Below are positions 7,098 to 14,816 of a stretch of DNA of 18,057 nt, piece by piece (within the stretch, counting starts at the first letter, position 1; every line of letters starts with the position of its first letter). A program made the position numbers and the translations under genes. Source of the stretch: Thiotrichaceae bacterium. GTDB taxonomy: Bacteria > Pseudomonadota > Gammaproteobacteria > Thiotrichales > Thiotrichaceae. The stretch covers positions 1-18,057 of the forward strand of contig JALWYT010000197.1 in assembly GCA_026992705.1 (NCBI GenBank). The letters are read 5' to 3'. The notes under the pieces were generated by a model that was not told the DNA's origin, searched no databases, and saw only the letters and a program-made list of their open reading frames with translations.

Positions 7098-8864
7098 ATG
7101 GGTTTACTGATGGCTATTACAATTATTAAGGGGTTTCTGGGCGTTTATTTCTTTTTCTTTATTGTCTTATTAAGCTCAACAACAAATGCTTTTGCTTATT
7201 TCAATAGCCAGTCTGCATTAGGCATGAATACGAATGAACTTCGTGAAGAGGATAGTAGCGTTCCTTTTGTAGATTTATTCCGAATGTCACTTCCCTTTGA
7301 AGAAGCTCGACGTTGGCGTCACTATACTAATGGCTATACTATTTATGATAATAATGGCTGGCCAATTCAACTCAATGGTGGGCAAGTCGGTACTCGCTTT
7401 ATTAACAAGCTACCTAAAAACACAATTCCAGAGGGCTTTTATACGGTACTATATGATGGTGAAGGCTATATTGACTATGGCAATGATGCTAGTATCTACC
7501 ATCGTTTTCCAGGAAAAGATATTATTCAGATAAAGGCTGGTTCTGATAACCAATTTAGTGCATCTTTATTTATTAAGCGTACGAATCCAAGAAATCACTT
7601 GCGTAATATTCGAATTCTTATGCCAGGAGGGATTTGTAGGAATAACCCTTTTAAACGGGTACGCAATGCTAATTCATGCCCTCGTGGGCAATATATGTCT
7701 TTTGAACGTCACTACCATAAAATTATATTTAATCCCGATTACCTTAACTTTATGAAAGATTTCAAGGTAATCCGTTTTATGAATATGTCTGGTATTACAC
7801 GTAATCCAATTAGATACTGGCAAGATCGTCCAACCTTGAGCAAAGCAACTTGGGGAGGGGAAAAAGAAGGTACACGTGGTGCCCCCATTGAAATCATGGT
7901 TGCACTTGCTAATAAATTACATGCAGATCCTTGGTTTTCCATGCCCTATTTAGCATCTGATGATTATGTACGTCAGTTTGCTCGTTATGTACGTGATCAT
8001 CTCCGACCTGGTCTAAAAGTTTATATCGAATATGCCAATGAAGTTTGGAATACACAATTTGCCGAGCAAGCACAATATATCCGAAACCAAGGTCAAACTT
8101 TAGGTTTAGATCCTAACCGTATTAAGGCAGGAGAAAAGTACTATTCCCAACGCAGTGTTGAAATATTTAATATTTGGGAAACAATGTTTGGTGGAATTGA
8201 TCGTTTAGTGCGTGTTATGAGTGGCTGGACAAGTAAGGATAATATGACAAAAGTCATATTATCCCACCGAAATGCTTATAAAAAAACAGATGCTTTTGCT
8301 ATTGCTCCCTATGTCTTTGGTCGGTATGACAAATTAAGAAAGGCTCGCTCAGTAAATCAAGTCTTTCATATTCTTAATGACCCTAATAATACTTATTCCT
8401 TGAATAATGTTCTCTCCTATATCAAAAAGCAAGCAAATGTAACCAGACGCTTTGGTGTTGATTTAATAGCTTATGAAGGAGGACAAGGATTAGTTATTCC
8501 GAAGTCACGTGAAGGTTCATTAGCAAACCGAGTTATTTATGCAGCAAATAGAGATCAACGTATGGTACAATTATACCAGAAACTTTTAACAGGCTGGAAG
8601 CAAGCAGGTGGTAAGACTTTTGTACACTTTACAGCACCACAGATTTTCCAAAAATATGGTACATTTGGTACAAAAGAATATATTACTCAACCAGTGAATA
8701 AAGCACCAAAATACCGAGCTCTTTTAGGTTTTAATCGACACAATCCATGCTGGTGGAAAGGTTGTGCTGCTGCCAGTATTGTTCGGCATCAAAAGCCTTA
8801 TAATGTTGATCAAACATTGCTATCTGATAGTAGTACACCTAGTGCACTATACCGTTTACCTTAG
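7098..8864 (+). CDS. Secreted glycoside-hydrolase-like (TIM-barrel, clan GH-A type) protein
   Basis: The product has 588 residues. A hydrophobic signal peptide (about 7-33) ends in NAFA, predicting cleavage near residue 33 and export. Residues 55-200 look beta-rich. From about 215 the pattern suits a TIM barrel: VIRFMNM, IMVALANKLHADPWFSMPYLASDDYV in two blocks, then YIEYANEVWN (309-318), whose NE (N314-E315) resembles the acid/base pair of clan GH-A. LIAYEGGQGL (457-465) offers E460 as nucleophile. Cys180, Cys194 and the CWWKGC motif (551-556) could form disulfides. The EYxNEVWN block recalls proteins annotated as cellulose-binding or uncharacterised glycosidases; this is from memory, not a search. 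No carbohydrate-binding module is recognised and the substrate is unknown. ATG 7098 lacks a clear Shine-Dalgarno, and ATG 7110 is an alternative. The gene is monocistronic and converges on murI with a 7-base gap. Confidence 0.65.
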   Translation: MGLLMAITIIKGFLGVYFFFFIVLLSSTTNAFAYFNSQSALGMNTNELREEDSSVPFVDLFRMSLPFEEARRWRHYTNGYTIYDNNGWPIQLNGGQVGTRFINKLPKNTIPEGFYTVLYDGEGYIDYGNDASIYHRFPGKDIIQIKAGSDNQFSASLFIKRTNPRNHLRNIRILMPGGICRNNPFKRVRNANSCPRGQYMSFERHYHKIIFNPDYLNFMKDFKVIRFMNMSGITRNPIRYWQDRPTLSKATWGGEKEGTRGAPIEIMVALANKLHADPWFSMPYLASDDYVRQFARYVRDHLRPGLKVYIEYANEVWNTQFAEQAQYIRNQGQTLGLDPNRIKAGEKYYSQRSVEIFNIWETMFGGIDRLVRVMSGWTSKDNMTKVILSHRNAYKKTDAFAIAPYVFGRYDKLRKARSVNQVFHILNDPNNTYSLNNVLSYIKKQANVTRRFGVDLIAYEGGQGLVIPKSREGSLANRVIYAANRDQRMVQLYQKLLTGWKQAGGKTFVHFTAPQIFQKYGTFGTKEYITQPVNKAPKYRALLGFNRHNPCWWKGCAAASIVRHQKPYNVDQTLLSDSSTPSALYRLP

Positions 8865-8871
8865 TTAGTGT

Positions 8872-9672
8872 TTAACAGTATGGTTTGGGTAATTGTTGAA
8901 TTTGAATAGTACCTTGCCATAATTTTTCAATAATATTTTGCTGCTTTGCAGTTAACTCACTACTGTAAAAATCGACCTTTCCTAATTTGCCGACTTGTTG
9001 CAAGCCTTTATTTACTAATATCCGTTGTAACTGTTGAGTAACAGGAACACTGGTTTCTAATAGCTTTACAGAACCATTACTTAATCTATTAATGCTGTCC
9101 ATTAAAAAGGGATAATGTGTACACCCTAACACTAGGGTATCAACGCCTTTTATCAACATAGGATTAATATAGTCCGCTAGTAACTTTTGTGTTTTATCCG
9201 AATTAAACTCTCCTGCTTCTACCTGTTCAACTAAACCTGAACAAGCTTGCTTTTCGATTCTGATATTTTTTGCATAAGTATGAATAAGTTGTTGTAAACG
9301 TTGACTTTTAATAGTTTGTTCTGTAGCTAATATTCCAATAACGCCTTGTTTAGTTGTTTTTACTGCTGGTTTAATTGCAGGCTCTAAACCAATAATAATT
9401 AAATCGGGAAATTGCTTGCGTAAATGATTTGCAGCAACTACAGTCGCAGTATTGCAAGCAATAACTAAAGCTTTAATTTTACACGCTAATAAATACTCAA
9501 CAACTTTTTGACTACGTTGCAAAATACTTTGCTTATCCTTATCACCATAAGGTGCATACGCAGAATCAGCAATATAGATTAAATGCTCACTAGGAAGTCG
9601 CTTATGGATTTCTTTGAGTATAGAAATCCCCCCTAATCCTGAATCAAAAATACCAATAGGACGATGTGACAT
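8872..9672 (-). CDS. murI: Glutamate racemase
   Basis: MurI interconverts L- and D-glutamate in the cytoplasm, supplying D-Glu for the peptidoglycan stem peptide. The 266-residue protein has normal size. Diagnostic motifs are IGIFDSGLGG (6-15) with the conserved Asp10, YIADSAYAPYGDK (33-45), ACNTAT (72-77) with catalytic Cys73, and VLGCTHYPFL (181-190) with catalytic Cys184 and His186. The ATG at 9672 gives the expected short N-terminus before the first strand. It lies eleven bases downstream of the phosphatase-family gene, so the two are probably cotranscribed. Its stop is only seven bases from the stop of the convergent hydrolase-like gene, with no terminator between them, so the 3' ends of the two messages probably overlap. 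Confidence 0.96.
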   Translation of the reverse strand: MSHRPIGIFDSGLGGISILKEIHKRLPSEHLIYIADSAYAPYGDKDKQSILQRSQKVVEYLLACKIKALVIACNTATVVAANHLRKQFPDLIIIGLEPAIKPAVKTTKQGVIGILATEQTIKSQRLQQLIHTYAKNIRIEKQACSGLVEQVEAGEFNSDKTQKLLADYINPMLIKGVDTLVLGCTHYPFLMDSINRLSNGSVKLLETSVPVTQQLQRILVNKGLQQVGKLGKVDFYSSELTAKQQNIIEKLWQGTIQIQQLPKPYC

Positions 9673-9683
9673 GGTATTAAAGC

Positions 9684-10475
9684 CTATTTATTCGCATCAA
9701 GAAATTGTATCCATTCTTTAAATAGTTGTTTATCGGGAGAAATAACAACAGAGCGTGACTCCATTGCAGGTTTAAATACTATTTCACCATCTAGTGTTGC
9801 TGAATAGCCACCAGCTTCAGATAAAATCAATGATCCAGCTGCTAAATCCCATAACTTCATTCCACCGTGTAAATAAGCATGTCCACGATTAGCAGCCATC
9901 CAAGCCCATTCTAATACACAAGCACCCAAATTACGCTGTGAGCCATAAGGTTTTTTCTGCAATAAGGCTTGCTGTAACTGAGAACTTAATCTTTTAAAAT
10001 CGGCAATGACTACTGCATTTTTTAACTGAAACCCTGATGTGATACATCGTAATGGCTGATTATTCAGCCAAGCCCCTTGCCCTGCAATGGCTGAAAACAT
10101 TTCATCACGGATAGGATCATAAGTGATTCCTAACACCACTTTTCCTTTTTCAAATAATGCTAATGATGTAGCAAACAATGGAATCCCTGCTGCGAAGTTA
10201 CTAGTACCATCTAAAGGATCAAGACACCATAATTGCTCTGACTCTTGCAACAAGTGGGTCTGTTGTTTACGTGACATTTCCTCACTTAAAAAAGCGATAC
10301 TAGGATATAGTGCTGCTAACCCCTGCTGAATTCGTTTATCTGTTGCTAAATCAGCTTCTGTCAATAAACTCCCATCTCGTTTAATTGAATAGGTGATTTT
10401 ATTAAATCGCGGTAGAATTTCTTCAATAGCAACTTGCCGGACTAAAGACTCAATCGCTTTTCGATTAATTATCAT
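9684..10475 (-). CDS. Inositol monophosphatase family protein
   Basis: Members are Mg-dependent phosphatases of inositol phosphates, PAP (CysQ), histidinol phosphate or sugar bisphosphates. With the ATG at 10475 the product has 263 residues. The metal-binding set is complete: SEE (about 64-66), WCLDPLDGTSNF (83-94) with Asp86 and Asp89, and KLWDLAAGSLILSEAGG (207-223) with Asp210. GITYDPIRDEMFSA and GQGAWLNNQPL are typical of the family core. A GTG five codons upstream (10490) could also start the protein; the ATG was preferred because GTGAG lies upstream of it, but the choice is uncertain. The gene leads a two-gene unit with murI and diverges from the DUF3301 gene within about 17-30 bases, so the promoters must overlap. 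The substrate cannot be fixed from sequence, so no symbol is given. Confidence 0.88.
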   Translation of the reverse strand: MIINRKAIESLVRQVAIEEILPRFNKITYSIKRDGSLLTEADLATDKRIQQGLAALYPSIAFLSEEMSRKQQTHLLQESEQLWCLDPLDGTSNFAAGIPLFATSLALFEKGKVVLGITYDPIRDEMFSAIAGQGAWLNNQPLRCITSGFQLKNAVVIADFKRLSSQLQQALLQKKPYGSQRNLGACVLEWAWMAANRGHAYLHGGMKLWDLAAGSLILSEAGGYSATLDGEIVFKPAMESRSVVISPDKQLFKEWIQFLDANK

Positions 10476-10507
10476 TAATAATTTTCTCACTAAAGTATAA
10501 TTGAAAT

Positions 10508-10846
10508 ATGGGTAGTATAATCATTTTATTAATTTTAGCAGGAATCGTTTGGTTCTGGCTGGATTCTATTAAAACCAAAGAACTCGCCTCACAAGCTGCA
10601 GCGAAAGTTTGTATATCAATGGGTGTACAGTTCCTTGATCAAACTGTCTCACTAGAACACCTCAAAACGGCTCGAAATGCACAAGGCAGACTTTCGTTAT
10701 TTAGACTCTATCAATTTGAATTTAGCACGCGAGGTGATAAGCGTTATCAAGGCAAAGTAAAAGTATTAGGACAACAGTTGTTGCAAATACAACTCAATAA
10801 ACCTGAAGGACTGATTATTGATGATCATCGTAACAATGCAGAATAA
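10508..10846 (+). CDS. DUF3301 domain-containing membrane-anchored protein
   Basis: This 112-residue protein has one N-terminal transmembrane segment (about 3-18, IIILLILAGIVWFWLDS) and a small hydrophilic domain. The blocks WFWLDS, KELASQAAAKVC, GVQFLDQTVSL, GRLSLFRLYQFEFSTRGDKRYQGKV fit DUF3301, a family of unknown function found in gammaproteobacteria, usually 90-120 residues. The protein is probably held in the inner membrane with the domain on the cytoplasmic side, which is inference from the short uncharged N-terminus and the following basic residues. It starts 17-32 bases from the divergent phosphatase-family gene. No function is proposed. Confidence 0.82.
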   Translation: MGSIIILLILAGIVWFWLDSIKTKELASQAAAKVCISMGVQFLDQTVSLEHLKTARNAQGRLSLFRLYQFEFSTRGDKRYQGKVKVLGQQLLQIQLNKPEGLIIDDHRNNAE

Positions 10847-10958
10847 GCATGGATTTCTAAATATAAATGTGCCTGTACCGAGTGGGATACAAATAGTATT
10901 GGTGATGGGAATATTCCAATATTGTTTTCCTGGTTTTTCTTCAATGAGATAAAGCACT

Positions 10959-11411
10959 TTACATAGAACTTGATTGTTCATCTATCGCTTTATTTGCTAG
11001 AGCATCAACCCGTTCATTTTCTTTATGACCTGAATGTCCCTTAACCCATTGCCATTTGATATTATGAGTAGCTCTTGCTTTGTCTAAGCGTTGCCATAAT
11101 TCTTTATTTTTTACAGCCTGTCGGCTGGTTGTCTTCCAGCCTTTTGCTTTCCAACCATCAATCCATTGGGTAATACCTTGTACGACATACTTTGAGTCAG
11201 TGGTAAGCTTGACATTGCAAGGGCGTTTTAATTTTTCTAATCCTTGAATAACAGCCATCAGTTCCATCTGATTATTTGTTGTATTTTCGACATAACCGTA
11301 GGCTTCTTTTTCAATATTACCATATCGCATTAATAAGCCCCAGCCACCTTTGCCTGGATTCCCTCGGCACGCTCCATCAGTAAAAATTTCAACGGTTTGC
11401 ACTGAACTCAT
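10959..11411 (-). CDS. rnhA: Ribonuclease HI
   Basis: RNase HI cuts the RNA strand of RNA-DNA hybrids, removing R-loops and primers. The 150-residue protein matches the bacterial type. The four catalytic acids are present: Asp12 in FTDGACRGNPG, Glu50 in NNQMELMAV, Asp72 in LTTDSKYVVQGI and Asp136 in NERVDALAN. The basic substrate-binding protrusion is visible as IDGWKAKGWKT, and the active-site His loop as VKGHSGHKEN. Its ATG overlaps the end of the upstream methyltransferase gene by four bases (ATGA-type overlap, 11408-11411), indicating translational coupling. The association with a yafS-like gene and a nearby mltD matches the E. coli neighbourhood, although dnaQ is not present here. Confidence 0.97.
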   Translation of the reverse strand: MSSVQTVEIFTDGACRGNPGKGGWGLLMRYGNIEKEAYGYVENTTNNQMELMAVIQGLEKLKRPCNVKLTTDSKYVVQGITQWIDGWKAKGWKTTSRQAVKNKELWQRLDKARATHNIKWQWVKGHSGHKENERVDALANKAIDEQSSSM

Positions 11412-12133
11412 AAATTATTTCCTTCTTTTGTTGCAGTTACTATTCGTGGCTTCCTTTTTAAGATTTTATTGGCTGTCCATGATAACTTTGGTGTTTGAGC
11501 AATCTCTGTTTTTTTTGCATGTATAAGATAAACACTTCCCCATTTGCCATCTGTATATTTACCTATCTTTTCCAAAAATACTAGGCTAGAAAACATTTTA
11601 CGCTGTTCGAGTACAGGACGAAAGCCAAATGTTTGTGTATGAATGATTTCAAAGCCACGTACCCTAAACCAATCCTTCATTTTTCCTATACTACGCAATG
11701 TATGATCTTTTGAAGTATATTTATTTAATCGAAATATTTTTGATTTACCAAAAAAACTTATTGGGTTAAAACCAATTAATAAGCAGTGTCCTTCAGGGAC
11801 TAATATGCGATCAATTTCTCGTAAAACTTGATGTGGATATTGTGATGCCTCAAAAACATGGCTGGCAATAACTAAATCAATATTATCAAAAACAATGGGT
11901 AAAAATTCAGGCTCTGCAATAATATGATAATGCTTAGTAATAAATGGCGGAAGTTCAGAATAAATCGTTATATTATTTTTTATGCGTGATTTATTTAATA
12001 ATGATTTAATTTGAGTATGCACACCAAATTCAACAGCATAATAGCCAAATATTTCTGATAAAATATTGCCTATTTTATCATCAATACTATTCAATACATA
12101 TTGTCCTTCTAGGCTATTATACCAATCTTTCAT
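11408..12133 (-). CDS. Class I SAM-dependent methyltransferase (YafS-like)
   Basis: The 241-residue product resembles the E. coli YafS group of methyltransferase-fold proteins. The N-terminus WYNSLEGQYVL is followed by the motif I region YYAVEFGVHTQ (31-41), VFDNIDLVIASHVFEAS (81-97) as the post-II/motif IV region with PHQVLREIDRILVPEGHCLLIGFNP (given in full only by position, 100-124), and a C-terminal half with GSVYLIHAKK. Motif I is a single-glycine version rather than the usual GxGxG, as I recall for this subfamily. The start at 12133 follows AGGAAA. The gene precedes and overlaps rnhA by four bases. The substrate is unknown, and the C-terminal tail is basic (KILKRKPRIV). Confidence 0.85.
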   Translation of the reverse strand: MKDWYNSLEGQYVLNSIDDKIGNILSEIFGYYAVEFGVHTQIKSLLNKSRIKNNITIYSELPPFITKHYHIIAEPEFLPIVFDNIDLVIASHVFEASQYPHQVLREIDRILVPEGHCLLIGFNPISFFGKSKIFRLNKYTSKDHTLRSIGKMKDWFRVRGFEIIHTQTFGFRPVLEQRKMFSSLVFLEKIGKYTDGKWGSVYLIHAKKTEIAQTPKLSWTANKILKRKPRIVTATKEGNNL

Positions 12134-12507
12134 ATTTTCTTTTTCCTAACTAAATCCAGTACTTCAAACTCTGGCGACACGATAAACCTGAACCTATGTA
12201 AAATCTATTTTAAAAGCAATACTTTACATTCTCTTATTCATATTTAAATTACAGACTTAGATATAAATTCAGTGATCTCAAATTTTAGCCGTATCATCTT
12301 TGTTTTTTCATACATTTTTTGAAGAAGCATTTAACTATACAATAACTCATGTATCATTTATCTATAGCATAAGCATTTTTAATTAATATAAACAATTAAA
12401 TTCAGAATTCATACAGTCTCTACATAGTACTGTCAAAGTTATAGGATAAGATATATTTCCTTTCTCCTCATCACTTCTTTTTATAAGCTTTAACTTGGGG
12501 ATTTTTT
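12134..12507. other. Gene-free region between divergent methyltransferase and mltD
   Basis: These 374 bases are AT-rich and contain no convincing coding sequence. A candidate promoter for mltD lies at the right end. An AT-only inverted repeat (TTTAATT 12378-12384, AATTAAA 12394-12400) is present but too simple to interpret. No good promoter for the leftward methyltransferase-rnhA pair could be pinned down, and no RNA gene is recognised. Confidence 0.5.
12430..12457 (+). promoter_or_regulatory. Candidate sigma70 promoter of mltD
   Basis: CTGTCA (12430-12435, 4/6 to TTGACA) and TATATT (12452-12457, 5/6 to TATAAT) are separated by 16 bases and lie 50 bases upstream of the mltD ATG. The ribosome binding site GGGG follows at 12497-12500. 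The AT-rich background makes chance matches likely, so confidence is modest. Confidence 0.42.
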
Positions 12508-13704
12508 ATGCTAAATAAAAGAAATCTTTGTATTTTTTACTTTTTTTTTCTATTTTTTTCATTATTAACTGGCTGCTCTAGCAATAAAATAAAAGATACA
12601 ACAAATGATAGTAGTATCCTTGGTGATTTAGATAACTCGTCATCAGAAAAATCGAGTGAAATTCCTGAAGCTTATCCTCTTATTAAAGATATTTCTTACT
12701 CAAATAAACAATCATCTTCTCAAAACAACAATTATCAAGTATATCGTAGACCTTTATCAAATACATGGGAGTATCTGTTTCAGGGCTTTCGCTTAGGCAA
12801 CCATATGGCTAATCCTCGAGTACGCAAAGTTGCTAATGAATACACTCAAAAATCACAAATTTTATCTTCAATGACTCGCCGTTCTATTCCCTATCTCTAT
12901 ATGATTACAAATGAAGTTAGGCGTCGCGGTATGCCTGCTGAAGTTGCATTACTACCTTTTATTGAAAGCGGCTTTAAACCTAAAGCTTATTCTCGATCTG
13001 GGGCAGCTGGTTTATGGCAGTTTATGCCTGCAACAGGAAAAGACTATGGCTTACCTCAAAATAGACAGTTTGATGCTCGCTTAGATCCATTTGCTGCAAC
13101 ACAAGCCGCTCTTAATTATTTGCAAAAATTAAATCGTCAATTTCATGGTGATTGGCTATTAACATTTGCTGCCTATAATGCTGGTGAAGGTACCGTATCA
13201 CGTGCTATTACTCGTTTTAAACGCCGTCATCCAGGTCAACGAGCAACCTTCTGGAGCATTGATTTACCCGTAGAGACTCAACGTTATGTACCCAAACTCT
13301 TAGCATTTAAAGATGTTGTTTTACGCCCTGAGCATTATGGAATTCGGCTTCCTTATATTCCTAACCAACCACACTTAGTACAAGTTCACGTTAATAAACC
13401 TATTAATTTACGCTTAGCTGCTACACAAGCAGGTTTATCACAACATACTTTAGTAAATTTAAACCCTAATTTTTTACAGGGTGTCACTTCACCACATCAG
13501 TCTAAACGTGTTATTGTACCACGCAGTTATATGGCACAAGTCAGTGATGTTATTCGTCGTTTACCGCCTGCTTATGCGAGTAAACAAGTATCACATCGTG
13601 TGAGATATCGTGCTAAGAAAAAGATGGATTTAACTCAAATTGCCAAAGTTAATCGAGCCTCTAGGATAAACCTGCCTATCCTACAACGACATAAGGCTTC
13701 ATAA
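12508..13704 (+). CDS. mltD: Membrane-bound lytic murein transglycosylase D, short form
   Basis: MltD cleaves peptidoglycan glycan strands to 1,6-anhydro ends at the periplasmic face of the outer membrane. The 398-residue protein starts with a lipoprotein signal peptide ending in LLTGC, so Cys23 is the predicted lipidated residue. After a Ser/Asn-rich linker (24-75) comes the lysozyme-like domain with LPFIESGFKPKAYS (149-162), Glu153 as catalytic acid, GAAGLWQFMPATGK (165-178) and FAAYNAGEGTV (220-230). The C-terminal part has a degenerate segment (291-340) and ends in a LysM-like piece, VSHRVRYRAKKKMDLTQIAK (361-380), that stops soon after. Typical MltD is roughly 450 residues or more with two or more clear LysM domains, so this one looks shortened or diverged. 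Lgt in this window would lipidate it. Ten bases separate it from the next open frame. Confidence 0.92.
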   Translation: MLNKRNLCIFYFFFLFFSLLTGCSSNKIKDTTNDSSILGDLDNSSSEKSSEIPEAYPLIKDISYSNKQSSSQNNNYQVYRRPLSNTWEYLFQGFRLGNHMANPRVRKVANEYTQKSQILSSMTRRSIPYLYMITNEVRRRGMPAEVALLPFIESGFKPKAYSRSGAAGLWQFMPATGKDYGLPQNRQFDARLDPFAATQAALNYLQKLNRQFHGDWLLTFAAYNAGEGTVSRAITRFKRRHPGQRATFWSIDLPVETQRYVPKLLAFKDVVLRPEHYGIRLPYIPNQPHLVQVHVNKPINLRLAATQAGLSQHTLVNLNPNFLQGVTSPHQSKRVIVPRSYMAQVSDVIRRLPPAYASKQVSHRVRYRAKKKMDLTQIAKVNRASRINLPILQRHKAS

Positions 13705-13741
13705 AGATATTTAGTTGGTATCGTTTATAGAATCTCTCTCA

Positions 13742-14326
13742 GTGAACATTAAATATTTACGTAAAAAACTAAAGCAAAAAAGAAGCTTGCTACCTAAACA
13801 ACAGCAGAAACAATTTTCTTTATCAGCCTGTCAGCACATTTGGCAGTCAACTATTTTTCAAACGGCAAAACACATCGCTCTTTATATTCCTGTTAATGGT
13901 GAAGCTGACCCACGTGATTTACTCAATCACTCATCAGGTAAACAACATTTTTATTTACCTGTTTTATCACCAGCGGGAGATAAACATTTGATATTTATTG
14001 AATGGACTCAGGACACAAGCTTCAAAAATAATATTTATGGCATTCCTGAGCCAATTATTGATAAAAACACCCCTATTATTCCCGCCAGACAACTTGATTT
14101 AGTTATTATGCCTTTGCTAGCGTTTGACCAATTTGGTAATCGTTTAGGCATGGGTGGTGGTTATTATGATCGTAGCTTTGCTTTTAAATTAGAATTAACA
14201 CACTCAAGTTCACCACACCTGATGGGTTTTGCTTATGGATTCCAACAAATTGATATTTTATCCACACAATTATGGGATGTACCATTGAACTCTTTTGTAA
14301 CAGAAAAAAAATTAGTCATACTATGA
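13742..14326 (+). CDS. 5-formyltetrahydrofolate cyclo-ligase
   Basis: This ATP-dependent cytoplasmic enzyme converts 5-formyl-THF to 5,10-methenyl-THF, returning stored folate to the one-carbon pool. Motifs include the N-terminal basic helix YLRKKLKQKRSLL, HIALYIPVNGEADP, LDLVIMPLLAFDQFGNRLGMG (catalytic and phosphate-loop region; last residues GGGYYDRSF follow), and the end block WDVPLNSFVTEK. The frame opens right after an in-frame TAG with a TTG at 13715, giving 203 residues. The GTG at 13742 gives 194 residues and a start only five residues before LRKK, closer to family N-termini, so it is preferred, but neither has a good Shine-Dalgarno. It follows mltD closely and is probably cotranscribed. 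In E. coli the homologue (ygfA/fau) lies behind 6S RNA; no such RNA is seen in the short gap here. Confidence 0.9.
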   Translation: MNIKYLRKKLKQKRSLLPKQQQKQFSLSACQHIWQSTIFQTAKHIALYIPVNGEADPRDLLNHSSGKQHFYLPVLSPAGDKHLIFIEWTQDTSFKNNIYGIPEPIIDKNTPIIPARQLDLVIMPLLAFDQFGNRLGMGGGYYDRSFAFKLELTHSSSPHLMGFAYGFQQIDILSTQLWDVPLNSFVTEKKLVIL

Positions 14327-14354
14327 AATACGGTAAATTAGTATATTAGAATAA

Positions 14355-14382
14355 TTGAATATAGTTCATTTCTGTGTATAAT
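14355..14382 (+). promoter_or_regulatory. Sigma70 promoter of the sulfur-globule-like gene
   Basis: TTGAAT (14355-14360) and a perfect TATAAT (14377-14382) are separated by 16 bases, with the predicted start near 14389 and a leader of about 55 bases. It is the best housekeeping-type promoter in the window and fits high expression of an abundant structural protein. Confidence 0.68.
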
Positions 14383-14393
14383 GTAAATTATCA

Positions 14394-14409
14394 GGTGGCT
14401 TAACCCACC
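14394..14409 (+). promoter_or_regulatory. GC-rich hairpin at the 5' end of the sulfur-globule-like mRNA
   Basis: GGTGG (14394-14398) and CCACC (14405-14409) form a 5-base all-GC stem with a 6-base loop, within about five bases of the predicted transcript start. Such 5' stems are known to protect abundant messages (for example ompA) from RNase E; that role here is inference. Confidence 0.45.
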
Positions 14410-14443
14410 CCCAACCTTATTAAAATATGCTAGGAGATTGATT

Positions 14444-14800
14444 ATGAAAAAACTACTTATTGCTTTGACTTTAGCTACTGTAACAACAACCGCAAATGCT
14501 GATTTTGACTTTTTTGGTGGTGATGACGGTGAATGGAAAATGGGTCCTTATGGACCTTATTGGGATGAAGGTAATGATTGGCCTGAATGGACACCAATGT
14601 ACTGGATGGAAGAATTCATGGATGCGTGGGATGATGATGACGATAACTACTACGGTGGTGCAATGATGCCTTATGGTTATACTCAACAACCCATGATGCC
14701 TTATGGTGCATACCCTCAGCCTGCTATGCCAGTACCCGCTATGCCAATGGCTCCTATGCCTACTCCAGCAGCTCCTGCTCCAGCACCTTCTGCAAAGTAA
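14444..14800 (+). CDS. Small secreted acidic protein resembling sulfur globule proteins
   Basis: The 118-residue product has a clean signal peptide, MKKLLIALTLATVTTTANA, with cleavage predicted after residue 19. The mature part (about 99 residues) has no cysteine. Its first half is acidic and aromatic, with six Trp, many Tyr, GPYGPYWDEG, WPEWTPMYWMEEFMD and a run of five Asp. Its second half is a low-complexity Pro/Ala/Met/Tyr tail with repeated MMPYG and AMP units. This composition resembles the low-complexity envelope proteins (Sgp/CV type) of periplasmic sulfur globules in sulfur-oxidising gammaproteobacteria; identification is from memory and composition. AGGAG (14432-14436) lies seven bases before the ATG at 14444; an in-frame TTG at 14438 is not needed. 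It has its own strong promoter, a 5' hairpin and a REP-like palindrome behind it. Alternatives include another abundant periplasmic structural protein. Confidence 0.6.
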   Translation: MKKLLIALTLATVTTTANADFDFFGGDDGEWKMGPYGPYWDEGNDWPEWTPMYWMEEFMDAWDDDDDNYYGGAMMPYGYTQQPMMPYGAYPQPAMPVPAMPMAPMPTPAAPAPAPSAK

Positions 14801-14816
14801 ATTATTATTCCAACAT

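Noticed and set aside
10766..10981. 71-codon open frame on the minus strand spanning the DUF3301-rnhA gap
   Set aside because: It overlaps both neighbours, has no ribosome binding site or recognisable motif, and most of it is antisense to the DUF3301 gene or inside the rnhA end.
12378..12400. Inverted repeat TTTAATT/AATTAAA upstream of mltD
   Set aside because: Only A and T, expected by chance in such AT-rich DNA.
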